Below, piece by piece: positions 16,291-26,352 of a stretch of 64,000 bases of DNA. Position numbers and translations under genes: made by a program. The stretch is from Streptomyces bluensis (GTDB lineage Bacteria > Actinomycetota > Actinomycetes > Streptomycetales > Streptomycetaceae). Within the stretch, counting starts at the first letter, position 1; the number at the start of each line of letters is the position of its first letter. Where the stretch lies: contig NZ_BMVM01000007.1 in assembly GCF_014650715.1 (NCBI RefSeq), positions 186,001-250,000 of the forward strand. Reading direction: 5' to 3'. Below the pieces are notes generated by a model. It saw only the letters and a program-made list of their open reading frames with translations. It was not told where the DNA came from and searched no databases.

Positions 16291-17910
16291 CTATCTGACG
16301 CGCTCCACCCGTCGCTCGTCCCACACCGGCTCCGGCGTCTCGCGGACGCGGCCGTCGGAGCCGAAGACGAGATAGCGGTCGAACGAACGAGCGAACCAGC
16401 GGTCGTGGGTGACCGCGAGGACCGTGCCGTCGAAGGCCTCCAGGCCCTCCTGGAGCGCCTCGGCGGACTCCAGGTCCAGGTTGTCCGTCGGCTCGTCCAG
16501 CAGCAGCGCGGTGGCGCCCTCCAGCTCCAGGAGCAGGATCTGGAAGCGGGCCTGCTGGCCGCCGGAGAGGCGGTCGAAACGCTGCTCGGCCTGGCCCGTC
16601 AGCTCGTAGCGGCGCAGCCGCGACATGGCGGCGCCACGGTCCTGGGCGTGCTCCTTCCACAGGATGTCGAGCAGGGTGCGCCCCTCCAGCTCCGGATGGG
16701 AGTGGGTCTGCGCGAAGTGGCCGGGCACGACCCGGGCGCCCAGCTTCCACTCCCCCGTGTGCGCCACGTCGTCTCCCGCGAGCAGCCGCAGGAAGTGCGA
16801 CTTTCCGGAGCCGTTGGAACCGAGGACCGCGACGCGTTCGCCGTAGAACACCTCCAGGTCGAAGGGTTTCATCAGTCCGGTGAGCTCAAGCCGCTCGCAG
16901 GTGACGGCCCGCACGCCGGTGCGGCCGCCCTTGAGCCGCATCCTGATGTCCTGTTCGCGCGGCGGCTCCGGCGGCGGTCCGGCCTCCTCGAACTTACGCA
17001 GCCGGGTCTGGGCGGCCGCGTACCGCGAGGCCATTTCGTGGCTGACCGCGGCGGCCTGACGCAGGTTCAGCACGAGCTTCTTCAGCTGGGCGTGCTTCTC
17101 GTCCCAGCGGCGGCGCAACTCCTCGAACCGCGCGAAGCGTTCACGGCGCGCCTCGTGGTAGGTGGCGAACCCGCCGCCGTGCACCCACGCGTCCGCGCCC
17201 GCAGGGCCCGGTTCCACGCTCACGATCTTCTCGGCGGCACGGGCCAGCAGCTCCCGGTCGTGCGAGACGAAGAGCACGGTCTTGCGGGTCTCCCTCAGCC
17301 GCTCCTCCAGCCAGCGCTTGCCGGGGACGTCGAGATAGTTGTCGGGCTCGTCGAGGAGCAGCACCTCGTCACTGCCGCGCAGCAGGGCCTCCAGCACGAG
17401 CCGCTTCTGCTCACCGCCGGACAGGGTGCTCACCTGCCGCCACCGCGCCTTCTCGTACGGCACGCCGAGCGCCGCCGTGGTGCAGATGTCCCAGAGCGTC
17501 TCCGCCTCGTACCCGCGCGCCTCGGCCCAGTCGGCGAGGGCCTGCGCGTACCGGAGCTGGGCGGCCTCGTCGTCCACGGTCATGAGGGCGTGCTCGGCGG
17601 CGTCGACGGCCCGGGCCGCCTCCCGGACACGGGGCGGCGCCACGGACACGAGCAGGTCCCGCACGGTCGTCTCGTCCCGCACGGACCCCACGAACTGCCG
17701 CATCACCCCCAGCCCGCCGCTCACCCCGACACTCCCGCCGTGGGGCTTCAACTCGCCCGAGAGCAGCCGCAGCAGCGTGGTCTTCCCGGCGCCGTTGGGC
17801 CCGACGAGGGCGACGACGGCCCCCTCGCCGACCCGGAAGGACACGTCACCGAGCAACACCCTTCCGTCGGGAAGGCAGTACTCCAGGTGCGCGGCTTCCA
17901 GGTGTCCCAT
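16291..17910 (-). CDS. ABC-F family ATPase
   Basis: The 539-residue protein has two ABC ATPase domains and no membrane segments. Domain 1 has Walker A GPNGAGKTT (37-45), signature LSGGEQKR (163-170) and Walker B LLLDEPDNYLD; domain 2 has GSNGSGKSH (about 360), LSGGQQAR (about 443) and LLLDEPTDNLD. The linker (about 245-310) is long and charged. ABC-F proteins bind the ribosomal E site and either adjust translation or protect against antibiotics. No resistance context is visible, so a housekeeping translation factor or an ARE-type protector are both possible. Confidence 0.9.
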   Translation of the reverse strand: MGHLEAAHLEYCLPDGRVLLGDVSFRVGEGAVVALVGPNGAGKTTLLRLLSGELKPHGGSVGVSGGLGVMRQFVGSVRDETTVRDLLVSVAPPRVREAARAVDAAEHALMTVDDEAAQLRYAQALADWAEARGYEAETLWDICTTAALGVPYEKARWRQVSTLSGGEQKRLVLEALLRGSDEVLLLDEPDNYLDVPGKRWLEERLRETRKTVLFVSHDRELLARAAEKIVSVEPGPAGADAWVHGGGFATYHEARRERFARFEELRRRWDEKHAQLKKLVLNLRQAAAVSHEMASRYAAAQTRLRKFEEAGPPPEPPREQDIRMRLKGGRTGVRAVTCERLELTGLMKPFDLEVFYGERVAVLGSNGSGKSHFLRLLAGDDVAHTGEWKLGARVVPGHFAQTHSHPELEGRTLLDILWKEHAQDRGAAMSRLRRYELTGQAEQRFDRLSGGQQARFQILLLELEGATALLLDEPTDNLDLESAEALQEGLEAFDGTVLAVTHDRWFARSFDRYLVFGSDGRVRETPEPVWDERRVERVR

Positions 17911-17992
17911 GAGCAGGGATTGTCCGGGCCGCCCGGACCGTCGGGCAAGCGCTTTTCGAGGGGTGGACGAGTGTCCCCCGGGCGGCCCCGAC

Positions 17993-18020
17993 TTGACACG
18001 AAGTGGCCGCCCTGGGGTAC
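17993..18020 (+). promoter_or_regulatory. Candidate promoter of the PAP2-kinase gene
   Basis: TTGACA at 17993-17998 fits a -35 box; GGGTACC at 18015-18021 sits in the -10 zone only 9 nt from the ATG at 18030, so the transcript could be leaderless. Confidence 0.35.
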
Positions 18021-18029
18021 CCGTGCCCC

Positions 18030-19526
18030 ATGAGCCCAGATGTCGATCTCACCGTCCGCCCCCCGGGTCACCACATCCTCCGGGACCGTTTCCTGACGGC
18101 GGACACCCGTCTGTTCGAGGCGGTGGCGGCCCGCCACTGGCCGGGGGCGGGCCCCGTGCTGCCCCGGCTGAGCCGCGCCGCGAACCACGGGGTGCTGTGG
18201 TTCGCCACGGCGGCGGCCCTCACCGCGACCCGGAGCCCGAGGGCCCGCAGGGCGGCCATCCGGGGCGTGGCGTCGCTCGCTCTCGCCTCGGCGACGATCA
18301 ACACCCTCGGCAAACGTTCGGTGCGCCGCCCCCGGCCGCTCCTCGACAACGTGCCGGTGGTCCGGCAGCTGAAGCGGCAGCCGATCACCACGTCGTTCCC
18401 GTCCGGGCACTCGGCGTCCGCGGCGGCGTTCGCGACGGGTGTCGCCCTGGAGTCCCGCGGCTGGGGTGCGGCCGTCGCACCGGTGGCCGCCGCGGTCGCG
18501 CTGTCCCGCGTCTACACGGGCGTCCACTTCCCGAGCGACGTCCTGGTGGGCGCCGCCCTCGGCGTCGGCGCCGCCTACGCCGTACGCGGCCTCGTGCCGA
18601 CCCGCGACCTGCTCCCGCCGCCCGGCCGCCCGCACGCCGACGCACCCGTCCTGCCCGACGGCGAGGGCCTGGTCGTCGTCGCCAACGGAGGCGCGGCGAC
18701 CGCGGGCCGCGTGCGCGCGCTGCGGAACGCCCTGCCCCGCGCCGAGGCCGTCGAGTGCGCACCGGACGAGCTGAGGACCGAGTTGGAGAAGGCGGCCACG
18801 CGTGCGCGGGTGCTCGGCGTGTGCGGCGGCGACGGCACGGTGAACACGGCGGCGGAGGTGGCCCTGCGGCACGGCATCCCTCTCGCCGTCCTCCCCGGCG
18901 GCACGCTCAACCACTTCGCGCAGGACCTGGGCGTGGAGGATCTGCGGGATCTCACCCGGGCGGTGCGCGACGGGGACGCGGTCCGCGTGGACGTGGGGCG
19001 ATTCTGCTCCGGTGACACGGAGGGCGTCTTCCTCAACACCTGCAGTCTGGGCGTGTATCCGGAGCTGGTGCGCGAACGTGAGCGCTGGTCGCGGCTGATC
19101 GGCGGCTGGCCGGCCGGTGTGCTCGGCGTGGCGCGCGTCCTGCGAGGGGACCAGCACCCGCTGCGGGCCAGGTTCCGGGACCGGACGCGCCCGCTGTGGC
19201 TGCTGTTCGCCGGCAACGGCACCTACCACCGTGCGGGCCCCGTCCCCGGCCGCCGCCACGACCTCGCCGACGGACTGCTCGACGTCCGTGTGGTGCACGG
19301 CGACGGCCACCCGGCCCTGCGTCTGCTCGCCGCCGCCGCGGCGGGCCCGCTCACCCGCTCCCCCGCCCACGCCGCGATACGCGTCCCCCGCCTCCACCTG
19401 GACGGCATCGCCCCGGGCACGCTCCTCGCCTACGACGGCGAAGTCACCGAGATCTCGGGCGACCTGACGCTGAGCAAGCTCCCGGAGGCACTGACGGTCT
19501 ACCGGCCACGCTCCACTGAGCACTGA
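18030..19526 (+). CDS. PAP2 phosphatase - diacylglycerol kinase fusion
   Basis: The 498-residue protein joins two lipid enzymes. The N-terminal PAP2 half has the three phosphatase motifs: KRSVRRPRP (about 94), PSGHSAS (about 124) and SRVYTGVHFPSD (about 158). The C-terminal half is a diacylglycerol/sphingosine kinase-type catalytic domain with GGDGTVN (about 267) and PGGTLNHFAQD (about 289). One protein could thus interconvert phosphatidic acid and diacylglycerol at the membrane. The hydrophobic stretches of the PAP2 part suggest membrane association. No obvious functional partner is adjacent. Confidence 0.92.
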   Translation: MSPDVDLTVRPPGHHILRDRFLTADTRLFEAVAARHWPGAGPVLPRLSRAANHGVLWFATAAALTATRSPRARRAAIRGVASLALASATINTLGKRSVRRPRPLLDNVPVVRQLKRQPITTSFPSGHSASAAAFATGVALESRGWGAAVAPVAAAVALSRVYTGVHFPSDVLVGAALGVGAAYAVRGLVPTRDLLPPPGRPHADAPVLPDGEGLVVVANGGAATAGRVRALRNALPRAEAVECAPDELRTELEKAATRARVLGVCGGDGTVNTAAEVALRHGIPLAVLPGGTLNHFAQDLGVEDLRDLTRAVRDGDAVRVDVGRFCSGDTEGVFLNTCSLGVYPELVRERERWSRLIGGWPAGVLGVARVLRGDQHPLRARFRDRTRPLWLLFAGNGTYHRAGPVPGRRHDLADGLLDVRVVHGDGHPALRLLAAAAAGPLTRSPAHAAIRVPRLHLDGIAPGTLLAYDGEVTEISGDLTLSKLPEALTVYRPRSTEH

Positions 19527-19646
19527 CCCGCTTGACCACATAGTAAGACGGCGGTCTCGGTATTCGGCATGCGGGCGTACGGTTCCCAGTGCCGCCCCGT
19601 GAGCGACGCGTCTCCACGGGGCCCGTACGCGACGAGGGGACCGGTC

Positions 19647-20462
19647 ATGTCGAAGCCGCGGGAGACCGCCGTCTACACGCACGGACACCACGAGTCGGTG
19701 CTGCGCTCCCACACCTGGCGGACGGCCGCCAACTCGGCGGCCTACCTTCTCGGCTCACTCCGACCCCCTATGAAGGTCCTGGACATCGGCTGCGGGCCGG
19801 GCACGATCACCGCGGACCTGGCCGGGCTGGTCCCGGACGGACATGTCACCGGCGTGGACCGCGCGCCCGGCGTCCTGGACCAGGCGCGGGCCACGGCCGC
19901 CGAGCGGGGCCTGACGAACATCGACTTCGCGGTGGCGGACGTGCACGCGCTGGACTACCCGGACGACACCTTCTGCGTGGTCCACGCCCACCAGGTGCTC
20001 CAGCACGTGGGCGACCCGGTGCGGGCCCTGCGCGAGATGGTCCGGGTGACGAGGCCGGGCGGATACGTCGCGGTCCGGGACGCGGACTACGCGGCGATGA
20101 CGTGGTTCCCGCTGTCGCCGGGCCTGGACGACTGGCTGGACCTGTACCGGAGGGTGGCCCGCGCCAACGGCGGCGAGCCCGACGCGGGGCGCAGACTGCG
20201 GTCCTGGGCGCTGCGGGCCGGTCTCACCGACATCACCGCCACGTCCGCCACCTGGACGTTCGCCACGGCCGAGGAGCGGGCCTGGTGGAGCGGGCTGTGG
20301 GCGGACCGGACCCTGGCCTCCGCATACGCCGAACGGGCCACGCGGGGCGGTCACGCGGCGCCGGAGGAACTCCGCGCGGTGGCCGAGGCGTGGCGGGAAT
20401 GGGGGCGGCGGGAGGACGGCTGGTTCTCCGTTCTGCACGGGGAGATTCTGTGCCGTAAGTGA
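19647..20462 (+). CDS. SAM-dependent methyltransferase (UbiE/Methyltransf_11 type)
   Basis: The 271-residue protein begins MSKPRETAVYTHGHHESVLR and carries motif I VLDIGCGPGTITADL (about 45-59), an acidic motif II ending in GVDRAPG, and DFAVADVHALDYPDDTF. The middle part (VLQHVGDPVRALREMVRVTRPGGYVAVRD) is typical of Methyltransf_11 enzymes. The long C-terminal section should bind the substrate, which cannot be deduced. I chose the ATG at 19647 because homology begins there; upstream codons in the same frame are unlikely to be used. Confidence 0.88.
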   Translation: MSKPRETAVYTHGHHESVLRSHTWRTAANSAAYLLGSLRPPMKVLDIGCGPGTITADLAGLVPDGHVTGVDRAPGVLDQARATAAERGLTNIDFAVADVHALDYPDDTFCVVHAHQVLQHVGDPVRALREMVRVTRPGGYVAVRDADYAAMTWFPLSPGLDDWLDLYRRVARANGGEPDAGRRLRSWALRAGLTDITATSATWTFATAEERAWWSGLWADRTLASAYAERATRGGHAAPEELRAVAEAWREWGRREDGWFSVLHGEILCRK

Positions 20463-20524
20463 ACCCGCCCAGTGAGGCCTGATCCCGGGAATTCGGGTCA
20501 CTCGAAAGGCAGGAGGTGGTCGGA

Positions 20525-20695
20525 ATGGTTCCCGTCCTGCTCGTTCTGCTTCTGGCTCTGATTCTCTTCGGTGTCGGATTCGCGGTGAAGGCACTCTGGT
20601 GGATCGCCCTCATTGTTTTCGTGGTCTGGCTGCTGGGATTCCTCGTGCGCGGCACGAGTGCCGCGGGCGGCCGGGGTCGCTGGTACCGCTGGTAG
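20525..20695 (+). CDS. Small hydrophobic membrane protein
   Basis: This 56-residue protein starts MVPVLLVLLLALILFGVGFA and has two hydrophobic segments (about 2-20 and 24-42), then a Gly/Arg-rich tail ending RGRWYRW. AGGAGG lies about 10 nt before the ATG. Similar tiny hydrophobic proteins are common in Streptomyces and related to the lmo0937/DUF5670-like group; several are stress-induced, but the function is unknown. It is convergent with gvpK with a 24-nt gap. Confidence 0.8.
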   Translation: MVPVLLVLLLALILFGVGFAVKALWWIALIVFVVWLLGFLVRGTSAAGGRGRWYRW

Positions 20696-20719
20696 CGGAT
20701 CGGCCCCGTCAGTTCCCCG

Positions 20720-21001
20720 TCAGTTTCTGGGAAGCAGTGGTCCGAGCGGCCCGAGGTCCAGGTTCAGGTCCTCGGGCCGCAGGCCGTAGCGGTCGCGCAG
20801 TTCGCCCATGCGGTCCTCCAGCAGCATCAGGGTGAGCCCGATGCGCTCCTCCTGTTCCTCGGTCAGCTCGCCCGTGTCGAACCGGCGCACGGCCTGCCGT
20901 TCCATGAGCTGGCGGAGCAGCTCGACGACGGTCAGGACGAGTTTCACGAGATCGCGCTCCACGGTGTCGGGTTCGAGGTCGAGGCGGTTCCTGCCGGTCA
21001 C
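20720..21001 (-). CDS. gvpK: Gas vesicle protein GvpK
   Basis: The 93-residue protein (GTG start) matches GvpK: DTVERDLVKLVLTVVELLRQ, LMERQAVRRFDTGELTEEQ and the LMLLEDRMGELRDRYGL core. GvpK is a minor protein needed for gas vesicle formation, with an unclear biochemical role. It is the last gene of the gvp operon; its start is 1 nt beyond the gvpS stop. Confidence 0.95.
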   Translation of the reverse strand: MTGRNRLDLEPDTVERDLVKLVLTVVELLRQLMERQAVRRFDTGELTEEQEERIGLTLMLLEDRMGELRDRYGLRPEDLNLDLGPLGPLLPRN

Positions 21002-21002
21002 T

Positions 21003-21191
21003 TCACTCCAACTCCCCCCAGGGTGCGGGGACCTGCTTGTTCACCGAGCTGATCAGCGCGTTGAGGTCGATGCGGACGAGGTCGACGTCCGCGATGCGCA
21101 GGGTGAGGTCGCCGGTGATGACGACCCCGCCCGCGAGCAGCCGGTCGAGCAGATCGACGAGGGCGATCTCACGGCGTTCGACGACGGTCAC
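21003..21191 (-). CDS. gvpS: Gas vesicle protein GvpS (GvpA-like)
   Basis: This 62-residue protein is a bare GvpA-type domain: EIALVDLLDRLLAGGVVITG, DLTLRIADVDLVRIDLNALI and a short tail. Its GTG start overlaps the gvpL stop by four bases (GTGA). GvpS is a paralogue of the main shell protein and is probably a minor or tip component. Confidence 0.92.
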   Translation of the reverse strand: MTVVERREIALVDLLDRLLAGGVVITGDLTLRIADVDLVRIDLNALISSVNKQVPAPWGELE

Positions 21192-22090
21192 GCGTCCTCC
21201 TCCTGGGGCTCCCGGGGCTCCTGGGGCTCCTGGGGCTCCCCGGACTTCTTTGGCGCCTCGGCCTTCTCGGACGCCTCGGCCTTCGCGGGCTCCTCGGCCT
21301 TCGCGGGCTCCTCGGCCTTCGCGGGCTCCTCGTGGAACTCGGTGAACGAGTAGGCGGCCCAGGGGCCGGTGAGTTCGACGCGCAGTCCGGGGGCGTCGTC
21401 CTTCGTACGGTCCACGACTTCCACGAACGCCTCGGAATTCCCGCGCGGGACCAGGTAAGCGGCATTCAGTACGTTGCGGCCGGCGGCCCCGGAAAGCGTG
21501 GGGTTCTGTGGCGGGTGCAAACGGAAATCCTCGGCGCGTCCGGAAAGGGTTTCGTGGAGTCGGTGGGAGAACGCCTCGGCCTTCTCCCACATGTCGTCCT
21601 GGGACCTGCTGCGCATGCGCCGCTGCCGCAGATAGTCACGTCCGGACGCGGCCTTTCCCTGCGGGCGGGCGGCCTCGGCGGCCTCGGCGGCCTCAAGGTC
21701 GAGATAGACCTTGACGCCCCACTCCACCCGGCCCTCCAGCCGGTCCAGAGCCCGCCGGAAGGAGTCCTCGCGGGCCTCCATCATGACGCGGACACCGCTG
21801 TCGTCCCGGAAGACGGTACCGAGCCGGAGCGGCAGGGGCGTGGTGACCGCGGTGAGCGCGTCGATCACAGCCTGGTGGCCCCGGGCGGTGGCGGCCAGCC
21901 AGTCCAGGTCCTCCAGGTGCGCCTTGAGGGGTTCCTCGGCGAAGTCTCGCTCCGGCACCTCGCTGACGACGGCGATCAGGCCGTGATGGGGCAGCAGCTT
22001 CGGCGGCGCGCCCGCGACCCCGATCAGCTGGGCCTGGAGCGCGGCGCCGAAGGGGCGGCAGACGGCGTAGACGTACCGCAGTCCGGTCAT
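21188..22090 (-). CDS. gvpL: Gas vesicle protein GvpL (GvpL/GvpF family)
   Basis: The 300-residue protein has the GvpL/F start LRYVYAVCRPFG, the central TPLPLRLGTVFRDD and EWGVKVYLD, and NAAYLVPRGN near 215. From about 254 it carries a low-complexity tail with EEPAKA units and EPQ repeats that is not part of the family domain. GvpL/F proteins are accessory factors that interact with GvpA during shell assembly. Its ATG overlaps the gvpJ stop by one base. Confidence 0.93.
   Translation of the reverse strand: MTGLRYVYAVCRPFGAALQAQLIGVAGAPPKLLPHHGLIAVVSEVPERDFAEEPLKAHLEDLDWLAATARGHQAVIDALTAVTTPLPLRLGTVFRDDSGVRVMMEAREDSFRRALDRLEGRVEWGVKVYLDLEAAEAAEAARPQGKAASGRDYLRQRRMRSRSQDDMWEKAEAFSHRLHETLSGRAEDFRLHPPQNPTLSGAAGRNVLNAAYLVPRGNSEAFVEVVDRTKDDAPGLRVELTGPWAAYSFTEFHEEPAKAEEPAKAEEPAKAEASEKAEAPKKSGEPQEPQEPREPQEEDA
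21279..21332. repeat. Three perfect 18-bp tandem repeats in gvpL
   Basis: The unit GCCTTCGCGGGCTCCTCG occurs at 21279-21296, 21297-21314 and 21315-21332 without mismatch; on the coding strand it gives EEPAKA-type units. The unit length keeps the frame. Confidence 0.9.
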
Positions 22091-22517
22091 CAGGACTCCT
22101 CCTCCCGCGGACGGCTCCGTTCCCTCCCGCGCTCGTCGCTCTCGCGCTCACTCTGCTCCAGTGACGGTTCGGCCCGGGAGCGGCCACTGCCGTCCAGCAA
22201 TGCCTCGCTCTCCGGGCGCCCCTCGTCGAGTGCGGCGAGCCGGGCGCGCAACTCGGCGTTCTCGCGGGTGAGTTCATCGCGGCGCGCCCGGGAGGACAGC
22301 ATCGGGTCGCTCTCCCACCAGTCGATGCCCATCTCCTTCGCCTTGTCGACGGAGGCGACGATGAGGCGCAGCTTGATGGTGAGCAGTTCGATGTCGAGCA
22401 GGTTGATACGGATGTCTCCCGCGATCACCAGCCCCTTGTCGAGCACGCGTTCGAGTATGTCGGCCAGGTTGGCGCCTCCACCCTGGCCGTACGGCTCCGG
22501 GGCCCGGTTGGGAAACG

Positions 22518-22521
<4 letters not shown>
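22090..22521 (-). CDS. gvpJ: Gas vesicle protein GvpJ (GvpA-like)
   Basis: The 143-residue protein has a GvpA-type core at about 18-70 (LADILERVLDKGLVIAGDIR, LLDIELLTIKLRLIVASVDK) followed by a charged, Arg/Glu/Ser-rich tail. GvpJ is a minor shell protein linked to vesicle tips and shape in other bacteria. It overlaps gvpZ by four bases and gvpL by one, so it is tightly coupled in the operon. Confidence 0.93.
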
Positions 22522-23635
<1,114 letters not shown>

Positions 23636-23639
<4 letters not shown>

Positions 23640-24340
23640 CGTCCTCGCCTCCTTTCACGCCCCGACTCCCGTGTGGCCTTGCGCGGGGCCGCCTGGGCGG
23701 CGGCCGTCCCCTTGGCGGGCGCCTTCTGCGCGGTGGTCCTGCGGCCCGCCGTCTTCTTGGCGGCGGGCTTCTTCGCCGGGGCCTTCTTCGCGGCCGGTGT
23801 CTTGGCCGGCTTCCTGGCCCCGGTCCCGGCCTTCCTGGCCGTGCCCTGCCGCGCCGCGCCCTTCCTGGCCGACGGCTTCTCCTCGTGCTCCTCCTCGGGC
23901 TCTTCCTCCCGTTCCTCGTCCGTGTCCCGCTCGTCCCGGTTGGCCCGCTCGCGAGGCTCTTCTTCGTCCTCCTCGGTCTCGTCCCGGTCCTCCTCGGCGT
24001 CGGCGCCGGGCACGTCGGGGGTCACCTCCGAGAGGTGCTCGCGCAGCTGGGTGGTCCGTCCGTGCAGCCGTTCGGCGAGTCCGTCGATCTGCCGTTCGAG
24101 CATGGCGCCCGTGGCTGCCTTGCCCGCACCGCGCGCGCCCTCGCGGAGCTGATCACTGATCTCCTTGAGCTGCGGATTGTTCTGCAGCTGCTGGGACACC
24201 AGATCCGTCAGCGCCCGCGGGCTCAGGTGCATCCGCTTTCCGGCGGCCAGCGTGCCGAGCGCGAACGCGAGCTTCATCTTCTTCGTCCGTCCGAGGACGT
24301 ATCCGGCCCCTACGGCGAGGCCCAGTCCCACACGATTCAT
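23636..24340 (-). CDS. gvpY: GvpY with acidic and histone-H1-like segments
   Basis: The 234-residue protein starts MNRVGLGLAVGAGYVLGRTK with a short hydrophobic N-terminus, then an amphipathic helical part, a strongly acidic block (about 115-155, ETEEDEEEP and DEEREEEPEEEHEE), and a lysine/alanine-rich end (about 156-234) with AAKKAPAKKPAAKK units like histone H1 or HupS tails. GvpY is found only in actinobacterial gvp loci. I chose the ATG at 24340 because it gives an ATGA overlap with gvpG. Confidence 0.88.
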
Positions 24341-24627
24341 CCTGCCGTCCCCTCGCCTGTCGTCCCCCCGCCGGTTTCCCCGACCGTTGCCGCCCTCCAC
24401 TGCAGAGCGATCTCCAGCCGGTCCAGGAGCTCGTCCTCCAGACGGTCGAACTCCTCCTCGTCGATCTCGCCGGCGTCGAGCAACTGCTCAAGCCGGGCGA
24501 GTTCGGCCCGGACGGCTGCCGGGTCGTAGTACTGGCGCTCGGCCTCGACCAGTACCTGTCGTATCGCCCAGAGGCTGCCGCGGGCCGGTGCGAACGGCAG
24601 CAGCAGCACCTCACTGATCAGTCCCAT
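24337..24627 (-). CDS. gvpG: Gas vesicle protein GvpG
   Basis: The 96-residue protein has the GvpG hallmark start MGLISEVLLLPFAPARGSLW and a helical LARLEQLLDAGEIDEEEFDR core. GvpG is a minor accessory assembly protein that works with GvpF/L. It follows gvpF after a 58-nt gap, the largest in the operon apart from that between gvpO and gvpA. Confidence 0.95.
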   Translation of the reverse strand: MGLISEVLLLPFAPARGSLWAIRQVLVEAERQYYDPAAVRAELARLEQLLDAGEIDEEEFDRLEDELLDRLEIALQWRAATVGETGGGTTGEGTAG

Positions 24628-24685
24628 GACCGCACCTCATCCGACTGCGCCTTACCGCACCTCACCTGACTCGCTTGCCCCTGCC

Positions 24686-25441
24686 TCACACGCGCGGCCC
24701 CGTCTCCGCGGGCTCCGACGGCCCCGGCTCCACGAAGCTGTACGGCGGCAGCGGCCCGTTCACCCGCACGTCGAGGTGCGGATGGCTCTTGCGGACGTCC
24801 TCCACGGCGGCCAGGAACGTCTCGGCCGCCCCGTGGTCCACGAGGAACGACACGTTGGCGAGCCAGCCCGTGGACTCGGGGCCGGCGCTCACCGCCTCGG
24901 CGACGGCCTCCAGCGCGTGCCGCAGGTCGACCGCGTCCTCGGCTTCCTGTCTCTGCACTGCGGCCGCCACGGTCTCGCCGAGTTGCAGCCGCTGCTCGTA
25001 ATTTCCGCCGCCCGCCTGCCGGTTGGCTTCCGCGAGAGCCCGGATCTCGGGGCTCTCGGACATCACCCGGTGCAGCACGGCCTCCTCGTTGTGGCTGGCC
25101 TTGACGTTGTACTCGTCCCTGCCGTCCAGGGCCCGAAGCCGCTCCAGGTAGTGCTCGGCGCGCTCGGCGAGCACCTCCGTCACGGCCGCGTCGTCCGGGG
25201 CGACGCTGCCGAACCGCATGGGCAGCACGACGCCACCCGCGCCCGCCTCGCTCAGCACGGTCTGGTGGGCGAGCAGGTCCTTGCGCTTGGGTCGCAGCCC
25301 CTCTGGGGCGTCGCTCACGATGGCCGCCAGCTCGCCTTCCGTCAGGATGCGCACGGGACGCGCCGGATCACCGACTCCGCCCATGTCCTTGGGGAGCGCG
25401 GGATGCGAGCTCGCGGCGATGCCGTAGACGTAGGTGCTCAC
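24686..25441 (-). CDS. gvpF: Gas vesicle protein GvpF (GvpL/GvpF family)
   Basis: The 251-residue protein begins STYVYGIAASSHPALP and shows the family features VVLPMRFGSVAPDD near 73, DEYNVKASHNEE, and VSFLVDHG near 200, ending in PLPPYSFVEP. GvpF binds GvpA and is needed for assembly. Unlike GvpL here it has no repeat tail. Its start overlaps the gvpA stop (ATGA). Confidence 0.95.
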   Translation of the reverse strand: MSTYVYGIAASSHPALPKDMGGVGDPARPVRILTEGELAAIVSDAPEGLRPKRKDLLAHQTVLSEAGAGGVVLPMRFGSVAPDDAAVTEVLAERAEHYLERLRALDGRDEYNVKASHNEEAVLHRVMSESPEIRALAEANRQAGGGNYEQRLQLGETVAAAVQRQEAEDAVDLRHALEAVAEAVSAGPESTGWLANVSFLVDHGAAETFLAAVEDVRKSHPHLDVRVNGPLPPYSFVEPGPSEPAETGPRV

Positions 25442-25866
25442 TCCTGCTCCTCCTTCCTGCGTGCGCTCGTGGCCTTGCGGGCACGTGGCCGTGGTTCGGC
25501 CTGACCCTCCTCGCGTGCCTGCCTGAACGCCTCCGAGACGGTCTCGGCGGCACCGGACAACGCCCCTTTGGACTTGCCGCGCGCCCCGGACTCGGTGATC
25601 TCACCGACGAGGTCCGGCAGGCCGGGAGCCTTGCGCGGCCCTGCCTCCAGATCGAGCCGGTTGCATGCCTCGGCGAAACGCAGATACGTGTCGACGCTGG
25701 CGACAACGACCCGGACGTCGATCTTGAGGATCTCGATTCCGACGAGGGAGACCCGTATGAAGGCGTCAATGACGAGTCCCCTGTCGAGAATGAGCTCCAG
25801 AACGTCGTAGAGGCCGCTGGAGCCGCCTCCGCCGCCGCCTGCCTGCTGTGCCGGAACTACGGTCAT
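25438..25866 (-). CDS. gvpA: Gas vesicle structural protein GvpA
   Basis: The 142-residue protein has the shell-forming core at about 19-72 (LYDVLELILDRGLVIDAFIR, VSLVGIEILKIDVRVVVASV) and a C-terminal extension rich in Arg, Lys and Glu that classical GvpA (about 70 residues) lacks; such long forms are usual in Streptomyces. It would build the protein wall of the vesicle. It lies 71 nt downstream of gvpO. Confidence 0.93.
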   Translation of the reverse strand: MTVVPAQQAGGGGGGSSGLYDVLELILDRGLVIDAFIRVSLVGIEILKIDVRVVVASVDTYLRFAEACNRLDLEAGPRKAPGLPDLVGEITESGARGKSKGALSGAAETVSEAFRQAREEGQAEPRPRARKATSARRKEEQE

Positions 25867-25937
25867 GCCGACCGTTCCTCCTTGTGTCTTCAGGGTCTTG
25901 GGTCTTTCCCGGTCCGTTGTCCGTGGGGGACGGCGGT

Positions 25938-26243
25938 CTACCGGTCGCCCCGCCGATGTGGGTCCGCCCGGCCGCGTTCGTAGCGGCGCACGCGCCGGTA
26001 CCCCGTCAGCTCCCCGTCCGGGTCGAGCTCGATCTGGTAGCTCGCGATCAGGCTCATCGTGTCGGGGACCCGCGCCAGCTCCAGGACCTCGATCTCCAGC
26101 GTCCAGCCCTCATCGTTCTGCTCGAAGGACGTCACGGACTCGGGTGCCATGCCGGTCAGCTCCGCGAACTGGGTGCGGGCGTGACGCAGCACGTCCACAG
26201 GGCTGACACCCTGTGACTTCGGTGTGTTCGGTGTGTTAGCCAT
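25938..26243 (-). CDS. gvpO: Gas vesicle protein GvpO
   Basis: The 101-residue protein shows ARTQFAELTGMAPESVTSFE, GWTLEIEVLELARVPDTMSL and the closing LTGYRRVRRYERGR of GvpO. It is required for vesicle formation in haloarchaea and is the first gene of the actinobacterial operon. The ATG at 26243 is preceded by GAGGTGG. The upstream gap to the ligD stop is about 110 bp and should hold the operon promoter; no clear SigB-type site is visible there. Confidence 0.93.
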   Translation of the reverse strand: MANTPNTPKSQGVSPVDVLRHARTQFAELTGMAPESVTSFEQNDEGWTLEIEVLELARVPDTMSLIASYQIELDPDGELTGYRRVRRYERGRADPHRRGDR

Positions 26244-26352
26244 GGCCACCTCGTCTCCCCGAGTGGCCCCACAAAGGCTGACCAAACCTCCACATGGACG
26301 TGCGAAAGTCCGTGCTTGCCGCTGACGCGCTCACGCTGCCGCCGTACGGCCG

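Noticed and set aside
26244..26352. SigB-type promoter for the gvp operon
   Set aside because: On the minus strand GTTT-N14-GGGCCA is present, but the -10 half departs too far from GGGTAY to be claimed.
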